Notes: generated by a model not told the origin, from the letters alone. A DNA stretch of 64,000 nt from Siphonodentalium dalli (GCA_032622095.1 CP136061.1:47749797-47813796); one strand, 5' to 3'. Positions 1 to 11,740 are shown, counted from the first letter of the stretch. Numbers and translations are program-made.

Positions 1-42
1 GAATGCATTGGCACAGGGCCCTTCTATTGGGTAAAGGGTTAA
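1..42 (+). mobile_element. piggyBac-like MITE, right end only
   Basis: GAATGCATTGGCACAGGGCC then TTGGGTAAAGGG and TTAA (39-42) match the right end of the three full copies; the rest is outside the window. Confidence 0.75.
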
Positions 43-430
43 GGGCTATTTTTAAAACAGATATGCCCACTAAAAAGTTTGGAGCGTATCACTTTATTAT
101 GCCTTTATAGACACATAATATGCCCCGTCTTCAAAATAGCTATTTGTCATCTTGAAATCAAGATTTATAAAAATTATTTTGTAGTTTTAATTGTGGTGCA
201 GAAAAGATAGACTACTTTATATATAACAAACCTCAAGATAGAACATATTACATAATCTTTTAAATGGGCTTTTTACCTCTTAGCTGCTATACGTTCATAC
301 TGGGTGTGAACCTACTTCAGCACACCAGCAGTTGGCCATTATTCATAACTGCAACTCCGAATTAGTTCATCGGATTTATTGTATCTGGAGGTCAAATGCA
401 TGTGTTCTGTTGCCAGTCTGGAGTAAACTA

Positions 431-546
431 CAGTAATGCCCTAAATAATTGACTCCTTAACCACAACAGAATTATGGGTAACTTTTCAGGATTTAGTCGG
501 AAATATGGCTTGATGCCATTCATCAGAAATCTCTCATTGAGCTCTC
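431..546 (+). mobile_element. Palindromic TA-flanked MITE, single arm
   Basis: Starts CAGTAATGCCCTAA after TA and runs through GACTCCTTAACCACAACAGA to GGCTTGATGCCATTCATCAG. The second arm is missing except a few bases (GAGCTCTCC). Confidence 0.7.
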
Positions 547-908
547 CATGTCAGTATAGTACCAATCATAATTAACTCACTTTTAGTAGCACCAAAATAA
601 AGGCGTCCAATCCAAGTGATTAATGTAGCACCATGTGACATAATTCGGAGGAATACCGCAAGCCTTCAGAGAAATGAAAAGTTGGCGGGAATACGATAGA
701 CTCAGTTTCCATGTGAAGCTGAGTGTATGTTTACAAAGACTGTTCTGTTACTCGGACTCAAAATCCTATTTGGTGTTCGGAATGCAGAGGTTTCAGATTA
801 CAGAGGTAATTTTTCAGTTTATAGAGGATCTGGATTTGAGAGGTTTTACTTTATTAACCTCTAATTATTTGTTACCATTTAATAGCATGATATTTCTTTT
901 AACTGCAG

Positions 909-1016
909 ATGTTGTTATCCAACGATACAGTTAAGAAACTTGTCAATGTTAGCGATCAAGAAGACAAGGAACCATTGCATGTTGCTGCTGAAGAAGGAAA
1001 CTTGGAAATTTTTAAG
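909..1016 (+). CDS. TRPA1: TRPA1-like exon 1 of window: ankyrin repeat
   Basis: Exon of 36 whole codons (phase 0 in, phase 0 out). The acceptor is CTGCAG just upstream and the donor GTAAAT just downstream. It encodes a loop, then EPLHVAAEEGNLEIFK, the first half of an ankyrin repeat. The second half continues in exon 2 as LLFDEKADIDCKDEDEN, giving a normal helix-turn-helix without a gap. The ATG at its start is only an internal Met: the phase-0 acceptor and the missing N-terminal ankyrin repeats indicate upstream exons outside the window. No coding exon is visible in bases 1-908. Confidence 0.85.
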
Positions 1017-2027
1017 GTAAATTATTAATTACTCACACTATGGGAGCATAATTACAAAATTATCTTCCTGGTAATAAATTCCCCAATCAGAGCTGGAGTA
1101 CAATGTTTAGTAATTTTAAATTGCTTCATTTTCCCCCAGCCACCTAAGACTAGACGCAGTAGAAGCTTCAATAAGCTACAGTGGCTGTGGCGTCTGTAGT
1201 CTGGGATGCTCAAATACGGCCATAATTTCTGTAACGATCAGCCTACAACATCAACTGAGAAATGTTTTCGGTATTAATTTGTTAATATTACCACTCCGAG
1301 GATTAAACAAGTTATGAGAAACTGTTCTTATTAGTAGATCTTTCAGTTGAATTTTGCACTGTAAGAAATCATTTAAAGGATTTAATCAGTCTAGAAACCA
1401 CCAACCGCAATCGGAAAGCCCTCCTGATTGTGATTAAAATGATCCAAGTCCCATTCCGATCGCATAATAAATAAGTTGAAAAGCTAATAAATAATGCCAC
1501 CACCGGTTTTCGGAGCTCTCCATGACTAGACTAATATGACGTCAAAATAGTCAAGCCAATTAAAAACACAGACTCGGAGCCAGAGTTTATTGTGCAGACT
1601 ACGATTACATAATCGTAGTCAGCAGATATTAAGTTGCGGAATTGGTTTTTGCTTACGCAGTGTATAGATACGATCGTTCTGCGATATGTTATGTAATTAA
1701 TGAAGATAGTGGTTATGTATTCGGTCATTCTCTTATAGCAGACTATATTTTTATGAATAAAGTAATTAGTAGCGCCTGGGATTGTTGTTTTTGCAGCCAA
1801 TAATAACATGCATCGCCTGCGTGTTTGGTGTGTTGAATGGATGTTACTAATGCTTTGATGGTCTCTTTGTGAATTGTCCTCACTCAGTGACTATTCATCA
1901 GTGTCAATGGGCAAATTTTTTTTCTCACTATAAAATGGTACCCAAAGTTAGTGGAAGAGCGATCGCATCAGCTTTGTCATAAGAAGTGCCCAAATGTTAT
2001 GAAACACTGGGCGGATTAATATATAGA

Positions 2028-2185
2028 GAGTAATCAATTGGTTCCGAGAATTACGTTAAATAATTCATGAAAGGCGAGAGACGTCAGTAAGAAACGAGTG
2101 CGCGTTAGCGCACAAGTTTCTTACCCAAACGTCTCTCGCCTCGAGTGAATTATTTAATGTAATTCTCGGAACTAATTGATTACTC
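2028..2185. repeat. Foldback repeat (158 bp)
   Basis: Left arm GAGTAATCAATTGGTTCCGA then GAATTACGTTAAATAATTCA and GGCGAGAGACGT; the right arm is its near complement. The centre is itself palindromic (GTGCGCGTTAGCGCAC). Confidence 0.88.
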
Positions 2186-3092
2186 TATTTATTACACTTT
2201 TGCATCAATTTGGTTCACCAAATATGATTAAAACACACAGAATTAATTCATGAAAGTCCCGATGTGGAGAAAGATCAACCATCGAAATTTCAGTCTAGAT
2301 CAGTAAGCGACATAACTTCAATGACGTCATGGGAATGACATAATTCACTAGTGACATTACCAGTTTTAATTAACAGCGTTTTCAATGGAAATCGCGCATA
2401 GGAGTGTAATAAAATTAGTTGTTTCATTCGTTGTTTTTGTGCAAGTTTTTCCAAATGCTCAATCATTCGTATACTCAAATGCCACCATGCCACATACACA
2501 TCACCCATTATGTAATACCTCGAAAAAGACAACAAAGTTAATAATTGACAAAGCTATTTATTGTCTTCTGATTTTGGTCGACAGAAGATTGGACGCTCTT
2601 TATATTCAAATTTCACAATACCGCATACAAAATTACCCATGATACATTGAAACTGATCACAACGTTCATAATTGAGAAAGCTCTTTATTGTCTACCGCGT
2701 TTGGGCAACGGAAGCATGTACGCTCTTTATAAGAGGTGATCATTGGATTTGTTTCTAAACTGACAACAATTAAAAACTTCCTCTCTTGAAAGTCGATATC
2801 TGCATCAAAATGTAAACACGTAAAGCAAAAAGGGGAAAAAGACAAAAACAAACAAACAAAAAATTTATAAAATGCACGTCCAAGTATAGCTGGTCTACAA
2901 TTTAGAAAAAAAATACCATTATGCCTAATAATTATAGTAGATTCAACAGTCTATTGTGTATTAGAGTGATTTCTTTTGTTTACGCGATATCTTTACTGGA
3001 GACCCGCATAGAGAAATCATAAACTTTTCAAGTGAACTTAAGTGTATTAATTCCTTCTAAATCGTTAAAATAATATATCGTAGGTCTATGTA

Positions 3093-3174
3093 CAGTAATG
3101 CCCTAATTAATCGACTCCATAACCACAGCAGAATTATGGTTATAAAATGGAGTTGATTAATTAGGACATTACTG
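3093..3174 (+). mobile_element. Palindromic MITE, 82-bp internally deleted copy
   Basis: TA-CAGTAATGCCCTAATTAATC on the left and AGGACATTACTG-TA on the right. The middle of both arms is deleted, leaving a short loop around TATGGTTATAA. Confidence 0.8.
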
Positions 3175-3440
3175 TATCTGCAGCTGTTAATTGTTATGTG
3201 TCTTGGTATTGTCACTATTGTGATTTTAGTAATGTTTAATTTACTGGCAGTCATGCTATTCTCCACACAAAAGGTCACATGGTAGGAAACAGAAGAGGAA
3301 GAATATGACGAATATAAGCCATCTTAATGTTTAACCAACAGTTTTTGAATCACACACCATTGGTTTTTAATTGCACTCCTCTAGCGCACGATATGACAAT
3401 ATGTCACATAAATTAGCTTCCGAAATTTTTACCATAAAAC

Positions 3441-4295
3441 CAGGGTTCGCACTGCCGATCGCCAATTTAGCAAATTGCTATAAAAAAAATTAAATGGCTC
3501 CAAAAAAATCCTGATTGGCTACAAAAATTGGCACCTAGCTTTTTGGCAATTGATACCTTTCAGGCATATAATAAAGCTTGCAGTCAATCAGTCGGAAACA
3601 AAACACACATTGATATCCGGTTGTGACATAGATAATTGGGTCCTAATTGAAAGCGTACATGTATAATAGATTCGCAGATTATGTAAGATCGACTTATTAT
3701 ATCGCTGGGGTGAATGGGTTTCGAATTTCTACTCGATTATAACACTGACTACTGACTCCAATTTGACAAACATTAGCCAAACAAAGGGCTTCCTCAAGTC
3801 TACATCGTTAGGAAACTATTGATAGTAGGTGTTAGATAAACTATCATAAATATTTAAATATGTCCTTCGTAACTCAGCTTTCACAAACTGTGACAAACAG
3901 CAAATATGAATCGTAAGCGCAAGTTAGATTTCGGCAACAATGCATCAGACATGCAACATCCTTCTAAAATTAAGAAAGATACTGATGTCTTCGGACATTC
4001 AGACATTACCGATAGTCCAAATAAGGTGGCTGATTTAACATCGGCGTGTGCTACTCTACAACTGTTATGATTACTTTGTATTTCTTGTTAATTGTTGCAC
4101 ATCATTGATAAAATAAATATATACATATAATAAGTAATTTGCTTGTTTGTTTGTTTGTTTTTTTTTTGGAAAACCAAAATGGCAACAAAAAATATTGGTC
4201 GGAAAAGTGGCAACAGAAAGTATAAAGTGGCTCTAAAAATAATGCAATTGGCAACAGTGTTGGCACCTGGAAATTTTGGGCCAGCGCTAACACTG
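3441..4295. mobile_element. hAT-like non-autonomous element with perfect 8-bp target duplication
   Basis: Bounded by CATAAAAC at 3433-3440 and again at 4296-4303, a perfect 8-bp duplication typical of hAT. Ends CAGGGTTCGCACTG and CAGCGCTAACACTG are imperfect inverted repeats; CAGGG termini are common in hAT. A 54-codon ORF sits inside. A GTTTGTTTGTTTG run is near 4141. Confidence 0.85.
3906..4070 (+). pseudogene. Small ORF remnant inside the hAT-like element
   Basis: 54 codons from MNRKRKLDFGNNASDM to ATLQLL then TGA. The Lys/Arg-rich start could be a nuclear localisation signal from the N-terminus of a transposon-encoded protein. No family domain recognised; likely a decayed relic. Confidence 0.4.
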
Positions 4296-4319
4296 CATAA
4301 AACTAAGAAGAAGAAGCTA

Positions 4320-4560
4320 GAATACCCAATTTTTATTTCCTACACAAACAGCTCAATTTCGTTTCACACTATATTTCCGCCAAAGGAAGCCCTCACACTG
4401 AACTATATGGATAGATGTCCTGCGTTTGTAAACCATAGCAGAAAGTGTTAACTTTTTGGTCGCCTACGGTAACTAATGGTCAGTGGCTTGCCTCGGTATC
4501 AGTCACGCATGCGCAGTCCCAATATAATTCACTGTACAGATTGAATTAGCCAGTTTATTT
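4320..4560 (-). repeat. Dispersed repeat, inverted copy of the one at 9410-9570
   Basis: CAGTGGCTTGCCTCGGTATC and AGTCACGCATGCGCAGTCCC here match the opposite strand of 9460-9500. Both copies end with a GAACTATATGG-type border. Confidence 0.8.
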
Positions 4561-4800
4561 TTCTGCTACAACCGAACGGATCATAAGGGAGTATTTTTCC
4601 GAATTTGTCGTTTAACAATAGCGACAAATTCAATTTATCGATACAATAATTACTGGTCGCCTACGCGTTCGTTTTTATAATTATCGTTTCGAATTCACGG
4701 ACCGTTTCGTTTCAAACATATAATTGTTCGTGTTTTTCGAATAGGCGGCTGACTTCAAAATTTTTGAATATGAAAATCGACATTTCGCCATAATCAGCCG

Positions 4801-5510
4801 CCATTTCAAGGCCTTACGAGGCGCATAGACTACTGTGAACAATTCATCTATGTAATTATTATAGAACCTATAAGGTATGATATAATTTGTCAGATATAAA
4901 AAATGCCACGTGATTCGCTAACGGACGTCTCCTAATTTCGCGGGAATTTATTTACGCGTGGACATTTATTTAGCAATAATTACCATCGCTACTGACGCTA
5001 TCTATCATAATGTTATGAACAACATTCTTTCTCATAATACTTTGTTGTTTTATGGTTCTATACCACTGATCCAGATGTGTTGGTCACATTCGAACTTAAA
5101 GTTGATAACATTAACATCTTGGTTTATCAATGTCAAAACCAGATACCATTTCAAGGCCTTACGAGGCGCACAGATTATTGTGAGAAATACATCTATGGAA
5201 TTATTATAGCACCTATAAGGTATGATTGAATTTGTCAGATATAAAAAATGCCACGTGATTCTCCGCCGGAAATATCATAATTTCGTGGGAATTATTTTGA
5301 CATTTTAATGCGTGGAAATTTATTTAACAATAATTCCATCGCTACTGACGCTATCTCTCGTCATGTTATGAACAACGTGCTTTCACATAATACTATGTTT
5401 CAATACAAATGATCCAGATGTGTTAATCACGTTTGACCTTGAAGTTGATTACAATCTACCCAAGAATACTGACAGTTGATTAGATCTTGGTTTATCAATG
5501 TCACATGCAT
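4801..5510 (+). repeat. Tandem duplication, about 345-bp unit
   Basis: CCATTTCAAGGCCTTACGAG starts both copies (4801 and 5146). Shared internal landmarks include AAAAAATGCCACGTGATTC and ATCGCTACTGACGCTATCT. The copies are diverged and contain small indels. Confidence 0.8.
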
Positions 5511-6539
5511 AACAATAACTTCATATGACAGTAGTACCGTAGTGCTACGAATAAATCTCAGCCATGTCATAGAGGTATGTCGATTAATAGCTACCTTGTA
5601 TATACCGCTATTCTCAAAGTGATTGACCAGAGAAACGGGGTGATACCCCAGTCATGACCGCGGTGATACCGGTAATAAACGGTAGCGGTATCGAGACGGT
5701 CATGGCGTGAAGTTACGGTATTGGGTGATGATACAGTGGTCTTTTAGCGGGCACCGCATTAATTTTGTGGAATACCGCGGTGATTTTCATGGAACTCTTT
5801 TAGGGGAGGTATTTACTCGCGCATGCTTGTTCGCGTTAACAAGCGGTATCGGTGCCGCGGTGTTGGAGGATACCGCGGTATAGTACCGCCATATTAACTG
5901 GGTGACACCACGTTATTGGTGGTTAATTACTTTAAGTATGGCGGTAGGTCTAATGAACAATAGCTGCGATTATACACCAGCCGGTTCAGCAAGCCGGTCT
6001 GAACCGGTGGGCTTGTAAATTTCTGAGAAGGATCCAGGGATGTTTTTCTACCTGCTACAGGTTTGGGCGCTCAAACTCTGGAGACCCTGGGGATAGTAAT
6101 TATTAAAGTGGTTCTCCATTATTTCAACAAATTTTTCTAAGAGAAGAATAATTCAACAACTAAACATGAAAATCGGATGAGATAGTCTACTAGTATGATA
6201 TAGAGCCTTTATTTGCACCATCTCTGGATCCTTCCCAGGTAGTATTTCTCGGTCGGATCTCTTCTCGGGCAGGAACAGTTCACGCTCCCCCGATTATGCC
6301 GCGGCATTAAATCAATTAGTGGGGAAGCGACCGGTGGCGATGCAGGGGTACTTGGGACCCCCAGGACATTTGGTCCCACACCGGCGCAAGCGGTTCTGTG
6401 TGCTGAAGTTGCCAAAATCGCGTGCGAACGTAACGACACCGGCTGGGCGGCCTACGGCGACTTCGGCATAGGGCAGTGGCCCTATCCATGAGGTAGCAAG
6501 CCCGGTCCCCTTGGTCACGATCTATATAAAGACACGGCC

Positions 6540-7030
6540 TTGCCTGCCTCTCAGCCGTCTTGGGGTTTCTGCTGCAATGGCCTCTACCCATCGTTCTGCT
6601 TGGACAGGACATTCAGCTTGGTCGGGACCACCTGCATTTGGGGGGGGGGGCTCACCCCGGTCCGATGGCTCCACCTCCTTCCGGTTATCAGAAGAAACCA
6701 GTTTTGGCTAATGGCTATGGGATTCTTCATTTCGACACTGGACTCCAAAATTGGAACTCAGTTTATCAGCCTTAAAATTCCATGGGAGGTATTTACTCCT
6801 CGATTGAGCCATCGCCGGAATGGGCCTCCCTCTAGTGTTTTGTCGTCCATTATTGCAGGTCGTTCCGACGCTAGGGCAGAGAGCGACATGCTATCCTTAC
6901 ACCCCAAGGCGTCTGAGGCTTTCGATGACGACCCGTCTGCGCACAATACGTCAGACTGTGGGTCTTTTCGGTCGTCACAGTCTGGCATCGGTAAGGCAGA
7001 AGCTGCGGATCGTGATTTCCTATCCACGGA
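6540..7030 (+). pseudogene. Coding-like, GC-richer remnant, possibly retroelement gag
   Basis: The composition is richer in GC than its surroundings and a 203-codon open frame covers 6540-7151, but coding-looking segments switch frame. Peptides such as IIAGRSDARAESDML and SGIGKAEAADRDFLS resemble low-complexity gag regions of DIRS-like or Gypsy-like elements. A diverged copy of 6812-6896 recurs at 8832-8903 (GGGCCTCC, GCAGGTCGTTC). There is a G10 run at 6641-6650. Assignment is tentative; no protease, RT or integrase is visible. Confidence 0.3.
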
Positions 7031-7392
7031 TTATCTCATCTATATGCTTCTTCCTACTGAACTATGTACTCTCAAGCTCGCCTGGCTCGCCCTGCGCACT
7101 CGTACCACCGTCTTCAAAATGCATCGAGAACACGATCTATCTTACCTGTGATATACATTTCATAGGTAAGTGACACGACCCGCGACTGACACACTGGTCA
7201 ATAGACTTCACACATGAATGAAGCACATTTACATGGAAAGCATTTCTCTTGTCACGTGCCACAACGACCCTGCCAATGGCCTGGCCAACAGAGTACATCT
7301 CATGGCTCTTCATACTACTATTACCAATATCAATTTGATTATCTGGCACATGGTAATAAAATTAACAGGGCACTGCACGCCTATAGACAATA

Positions 7393-7801
7393 GACAATAA
7401 CGCGGGCAAAGACGTTTGCACTGTCCATCTCAGCTTTCTAGGAAGCTCATTGACTAGCGTTATAGACCTTTCTTTGCAGGCAGGGGACCACCCAGTCCGA
7501 GTGGATCCCAACCCCATGGCACCCGATCATTCGGGCCTGAAACCATGCTGCCAACTCTGCGCGCTTCGGTATATGCCGGAATTGTCCTATCAACATTCGA
7601 CAATAAAAACAGGCAAAGACGTTTGCGCTGTCCAGCTCAGCTTTCGAGGAAGCTCTTTGACTAGCCATCAAACCTTTCCTTGCAGGCAGGGACCAACCCA
7701 TATGAGGGGATCCCAACCACATGGCACCAGCCGCCCAATCATAAGGGCCTGAGATCATGCTGACAACTCTGCTCGCTTCGGTCTATGCTGGATTTGTCCT
7801 A
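7393..7801 (+). repeat. Two tandem copies of a ~206-bp GC-rich segment
   Basis: GGCAAAGACGTTTGC, TCAGCTTTC and TTGCAGGCAGGGACCA-type landmarks occur in order in both copies, which end with GTCCTAT. They probably belong to the same decayed element as the flanking coding-like stretches. Confidence 0.75.
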
Positions 7802-8249
7802 TTTTCCTTAAACATGCCTTCAACAGGACCACTTAGGTCGGGGGAGCTCCTCTCCATCATGGCTCTTAAAATTCAATAAGTAACAACATTATAAAGGGAT
7901 GTGTGTCCTTTACTAGGAGGATAAAATTTTTCATTTGTTTCCTTAATCAGCGAGCCTTTTTGGAGGGGGTCTTCCCCTAGTTTGCTGCATGCCTCACACT
8001 AACATATCACACACCTAGGTCGTTCTGCTGCATGTTTGGGGGGGAAAGTGACATGATGTTCTGGGCAGAGGCTCCGAACTGAATATTCCGCATGGTGACA
8101 ATTTACCCGTGGTTATCATCTGATTACATTGTACATCATTTGAACTGATTTCAGTTGTCAAAGAGCCAAAGGGCCTTCTGCAATGATCTCATTGTGACTT
8201 ATAGATCACCTTGATATATAATTTTTATATCATTTTTATATATTTATAT

Positions 8250-8607
8250 CAGTCCTTCCCAGGAGACGGGAGTGATTGCTCTCGAACCCGTATGCACTCG
8301 TAATTTTCAATTCACGTGTGCTAAAATTCGCACCCGTCCTTCTTCACAAAATACTAATGGAGACTGTAATTGTTGGTTCAATATTGAACTATTTTAAGGT
8401 TTATTTATATGCTTTACCATCTCAGTGCAACTATGGCATATTAAAGTGTAACTAGACATAGGTCTATTCCACAATGACTTTTGGTTTGAGCAAAAACCAA
8501 ACTTACATGTACAATTATGGTATCGTATGGGTGCCATATTACACCCGTCTTCTGCATTACGGGAGCAAATAAATGCTCTCGGTGTGTTTTCCTCATGGGA
8601 AGGACTG
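8250..8607. mobile_element. 358-bp TIR element with 7-bp target duplication
   Basis: Begins CAGTCCTTCCCA and ends TGGGAAGGACTG, a perfect 12-bp terminal inverted repeat. TTTATAT flanks it at 8243-8249 and 8608-8614. No ORF; a non-autonomous DNA transposon of uncertain superfamily. Confidence 0.82.
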
Positions 8608-9244
8608 TTTATATACTCGTAAGATTTGTATCACAGGATTTCTGTCGGATATCCTGTGATGCATAGGTACCTCAGAGAGGGCTCCCTCTGTTCAGATGGC
8701 TTGACTCCATTATCGTTGTACAACCTGTTTGGCCTAATGGGTTCTCAACTCAATCCCTGTGCCACAAATTTGGCATCAGGTTCTCTGGCTTTTTCTTTGG
8801 CGAATAGCAGTTAGTTAACTTAGGTTGTCTCGCCATCGATGGAGTGGGCCTCCGTCTGCAGGTCGTTCTGTCGCTAAGGCGGAGAGTGAGTTAGTCTCCT
8901 TCCTTCATGATCCTGCATCATGGGACCTTGACGGGTGGGACCTTAGAACAGACAGCTGAAGAAGACGACACAGAGAGGAACGAAGAGTTTCTTCTAACGT
9001 TATACTTGCTCGGTTCGCTCGCAACTATGCATTGGATGGCACCTCATGGGATGTTTGTTTCAAAACAAGGGGGGCGGTACACATTTGAGCAATATAGCAC
9101 TCTAACTATACGAGTTATTTCACGTAAATAATCCTAACAGATTCATTAAAGTGTTCATATATGGTACAATCTGTTTTAGAAGAGTACCTTTACTCAAAAT
9201 TTGGCTATTAACTTTATTGCTCGTGCCTCCTCCTGGGCTTGCAT

Positions 9245-9636
9245 TCTAATCCATATAGTTCAGTGTGAGGGCTTCCTTTGGCGGAAATATGATATTTTTA
9301 AAAATATAATATATATTTCCTTAAAGAAAGCCTGAACACTGAACTATCATAGGGCCCTCCCATGGCGGTGCCATTCCCAACCCCGCGACTCGCCAATCTT
9401 CTGATTGAGTTGAAAATAAACTGGCTAATTCAATCTGTACAGTGAATTATATTGGGACTGCGCATGCGTGACTGATACCGAGGCAAGCCACTGACCATTA
9501 GTTACCGTAGGCGACCAAAAAGTTAACCCTTTTCTGCTATGGTTTACAAACGCAGGACATCTATCCATATAGTTCAGTGTTCAGGCTTTCTTTAAGGAAA
9601 TATATATTATATTTTTAAAAATATCATATTCCGCTC
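9245..9636. repeat. Inverted repeat cluster (TATAGTTCAGTGT family)
   Basis: 9250-9345 folds on itself around ATTTTTAAAAAT (ATAGTTCAGTGT / ACACTGAACTAT). The sequence at 9570-9636 is a second copy in opposite orientation, so arms bracket a 230-bp core shared with 4320-4560. Confidence 0.75.
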
Positions 9637-10307
9637 ATTGCATTTTTGCATAAATTATCTCATTTCACTCCACTTTTATCATTTCAAATCACACAGTTGT
9701 CATCATTATTCATTATATAATCTAATGTTCTAGCAAATCCATCATAATCAGCATATTCAAACAGTTTTTATTTAATGATCACCATTTATTTATCGTATAA
9801 ATTAAGGCATTTAATCAGCAATATAGCGATATTTCATATGTAATTAGCAACTTGTTGCGCGATTGGCCGAATTATTTTAAGCTCTGCCTATGGCTGTCAC
9901 TGTTTAGCAAAACAGGTGATACTCGGCAGAAAATACAGTCATGTGACTGTGACGATCAGCTGATCGGTCATGTGACTTACCTCAGTAAAATCTTCGGAAA
10001 CTTCCTCGATTTTTTTTTTATATCAAAATAATAAAAATATTGTCTGAATTTTCTTATCGAAATGGGTCTTTCAGACATATATAATTAGTATTATAAAGAA
10101 GAAAAAAAAATTTGGACAAAATTTCCTGAAGTTATTTGTCAATAATGTGATTGTTCAGGTTTGTTTGGAAAATCCCTGGTAAATTGGTGAACTTCGAGAT
10201 CGTCATGGATACTTGAGTATTTTCAACACAGCACATGAAAAGTTAGCAATTTGGGACAATTGTGAATATAGTCATTAGGGGCATTATATTAATTCCTATG
10301 TCATATA

Positions 10308-10521
10308 CAGTAATGCCCTAAGTAATCGACTCCTTAAACACAGCAGAATTATGGGTAACTTTTCAGGATTTAGTCGGAAATATGGCTTGTTGCCATTCAA
10401 TCGGAAAGCTCTCAGGGAGAGCTTTCCGATGAATGGCAACAAGCCATATTTCCGACTAAATCCTGAAAAGTTACCCATAATTCTGCTGTGTTTAAGGAGT
10501 CGATTACTTAGGGCATTACTG
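10308..10521 (+). mobile_element. Palindromic MITE, full length (214 bp)
   Basis: Nearly perfect inverted repeat with arms of about 105 bp meeting at CTCTCAGGGAGAG. Ends CAGTAATGCCC / GGGCATTACTG, with TA on both outer sides, as in Tc1/mariner-type MITEs. Confidence 0.9.
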
Positions 10522-10634
10522 TACCAGTAGCATATACTAGTAGTAACTTATATCAGTTTAAATGAGTGTATATCTGCATAACATTTTCTGACTATTACTA
10601 GACAAGGGAAGCTATCATAATCTATGCTTATGAT

Positions 10635-11064
10635 CAAACCTGAGTTTAGTATGCCTGTCATTTACAGAATGAGGTCCCCAGAGGGTGAATTTAGTGATGC
10701 CATCCAACATAGCAGGTTAGTATCACCAAATTCACCCTCTGGGGACCTGCATAGCCTCATCTGCTATGGGAGACATAGACTCAGATTGAAGTTCCCAATT
10801 AGTGAATATTGTGATGTACACCCATTGGGAACCTTGATTATGCAATGTGTCATCTGCCAATTTGGGGATATAGAAAAACTAAAAAAGAAATAGAATCTAT
10901 GTGAAGAAGTTTCTCTAGAAATTTGATAATAAAGAAACTTTCAAGAGAAGATGAGGCCTAAGTAGAAATTTAGTGATGCTAGCCCACTATGCGGGATAGC
11001 GTTACTAAATTCACCCACTGGGGACCTCACTCTGCAAATGACAGGCACACTAAACTCAGGCTTG
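10635..11064. mobile_element. 430-bp TIR element
   Basis: Terminal inverted repeats of about 45 bp: CAAACCTGAGTTTAGTATGC at left, complement of CACACTAAACTCAGGCTTG at right. Sub-terminal GGTCCCCAGAGGGTGAATTT / AAATTCACCC motifs repeat inside. Partial relatives lie at 33290-33410 and 54262-54340. Confidence 0.78.
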
Positions 11065-11085
11065 TTTATGTCTAAATAGTATGTA

Positions 11086-11223
11086 CAGTAATGCTCTAAG
11101 TAATCGACTTCTTACCCCGAGAGCTTTCCAATGAATGGCAATAAGCCATATTTCCGACTAAATCCTGAACAGTTACCCATAATTCTGCTGTGGTTAAGAA
11201 GTCGATTACTTAGAGCATTACTG
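11086..11223 (+). mobile_element. Palindromic MITE with deleted left arm (138 bp)
   Basis: Ends CAGTAATGCTC / GAGCATTACTG with flanking TA. The left arm jumps from GACTTCTTA straight to CCCCGAGAGCTTTCC. Confidence 0.85.
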
Positions 11224-11247
11224 TATTATTGTTGTACACCAGTATTA

Positions 11248-11647
11248 TTAACCCTTTACCCAACAAACCGGCCAAAACCGGCCAAGTAAAGCTTCAACAG
11301 CCTAAAATATCTTCGGTCTGTCTCAATAGAACCATACAAATATGGGTATCATTGGAACCGGCTCATTGACCACATTGTGATGGTTACAGTTATGCCCTGT
11401 GCCAATGCATTCTCTTATATATGCGAGTCGACCATAGGTCGCCTCGCATATATAAGAGAATGCATTGGCCTAAAAAAAATCTTTTTTTAACACTTTTTAC
11501 CATTTTTTCTTACATTCTTTAACAATTTTATAATTTTGAATGTGTTAAGCCAATGCATTCTCTTATATATGCGAGGCGACCTATGGTCGACTCGCATATA
11601 TAAGAGAATGCATTGGCACAGGGCCCTTCTGTTGGGCAAAGGGTTAA
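11248..11647 (+). mobile_element. piggyBac-like MITE (TTAA-flanked, two internal cruciform modules)
   Basis: Flanked by TTAA at 11248-11251 and 11644-11647. Termini are CCCTTTACCCAACA and its near complement TTGGGCAAAGGG. TTAA duplications with CCC termini are the hallmark of piggyBac elements. Inside are two palindromic modules, each CCAATGCATTCTCTTATATA-type arms around a GTCGACC/GGTCGC centre. No transposase. Confidence 0.85.
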
Positions 11648-11740
11648 ATCATAAGCTGTATAATGCCAAATTATTTTTCACATAGCATTTTGCCAATAAA
11701 TGATCTATCATTCTATCTATCATCTGTCTGAATTCTGCAG

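Larger units (their letters stand above)
1..908 (+). other. Intron sequence upstream of exon 1
   Basis: Holds the right end of a piggyBac-like MITE (1-42) and a single arm of the palindromic MITE (431-546). The rest is AT-rich with no ankyrin-coding exon or other gene that I can see. Confidence 0.6.
1017..11740 (+). other. Intron 1 (about 10.7 kb)
   Basis: Contents: a foldback repeat (2028-2185), a short palindromic MITE (3093-3174), a hAT-like element (3441-4295), a tandem 345-bp duplication (4801-5510), a GC-richer stretch with coding-like retroelement remnants (about 6213-9130), a 358-bp TIR element (8250-8607), an inverted repeat cluster (9245-9636), two more palindromic MITEs, a TIR element (10635-11064) and a piggyBac-like MITE (11248-11647). 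In 1017-2027, 2186-3092, 5511-6200 and 9640-10300 I see no gene or clear repeat boundary. 5600-5900 is rich in short ACCGCGGT-type palindromic motifs. Confidence 0.6.

Noticed and set aside
674-934. 86-codon ORF running into exon 1
   Set aside because: Different frame from the ankyrin-coding exon; the part before 909 has no ankyrin pattern.
6540-7151. 203-codon ORF as a real gene
   Set aside because: Coding-like segments lie in different frames, the region overlaps ORFs on the other strand and repeats nearby; better seen as element debris.
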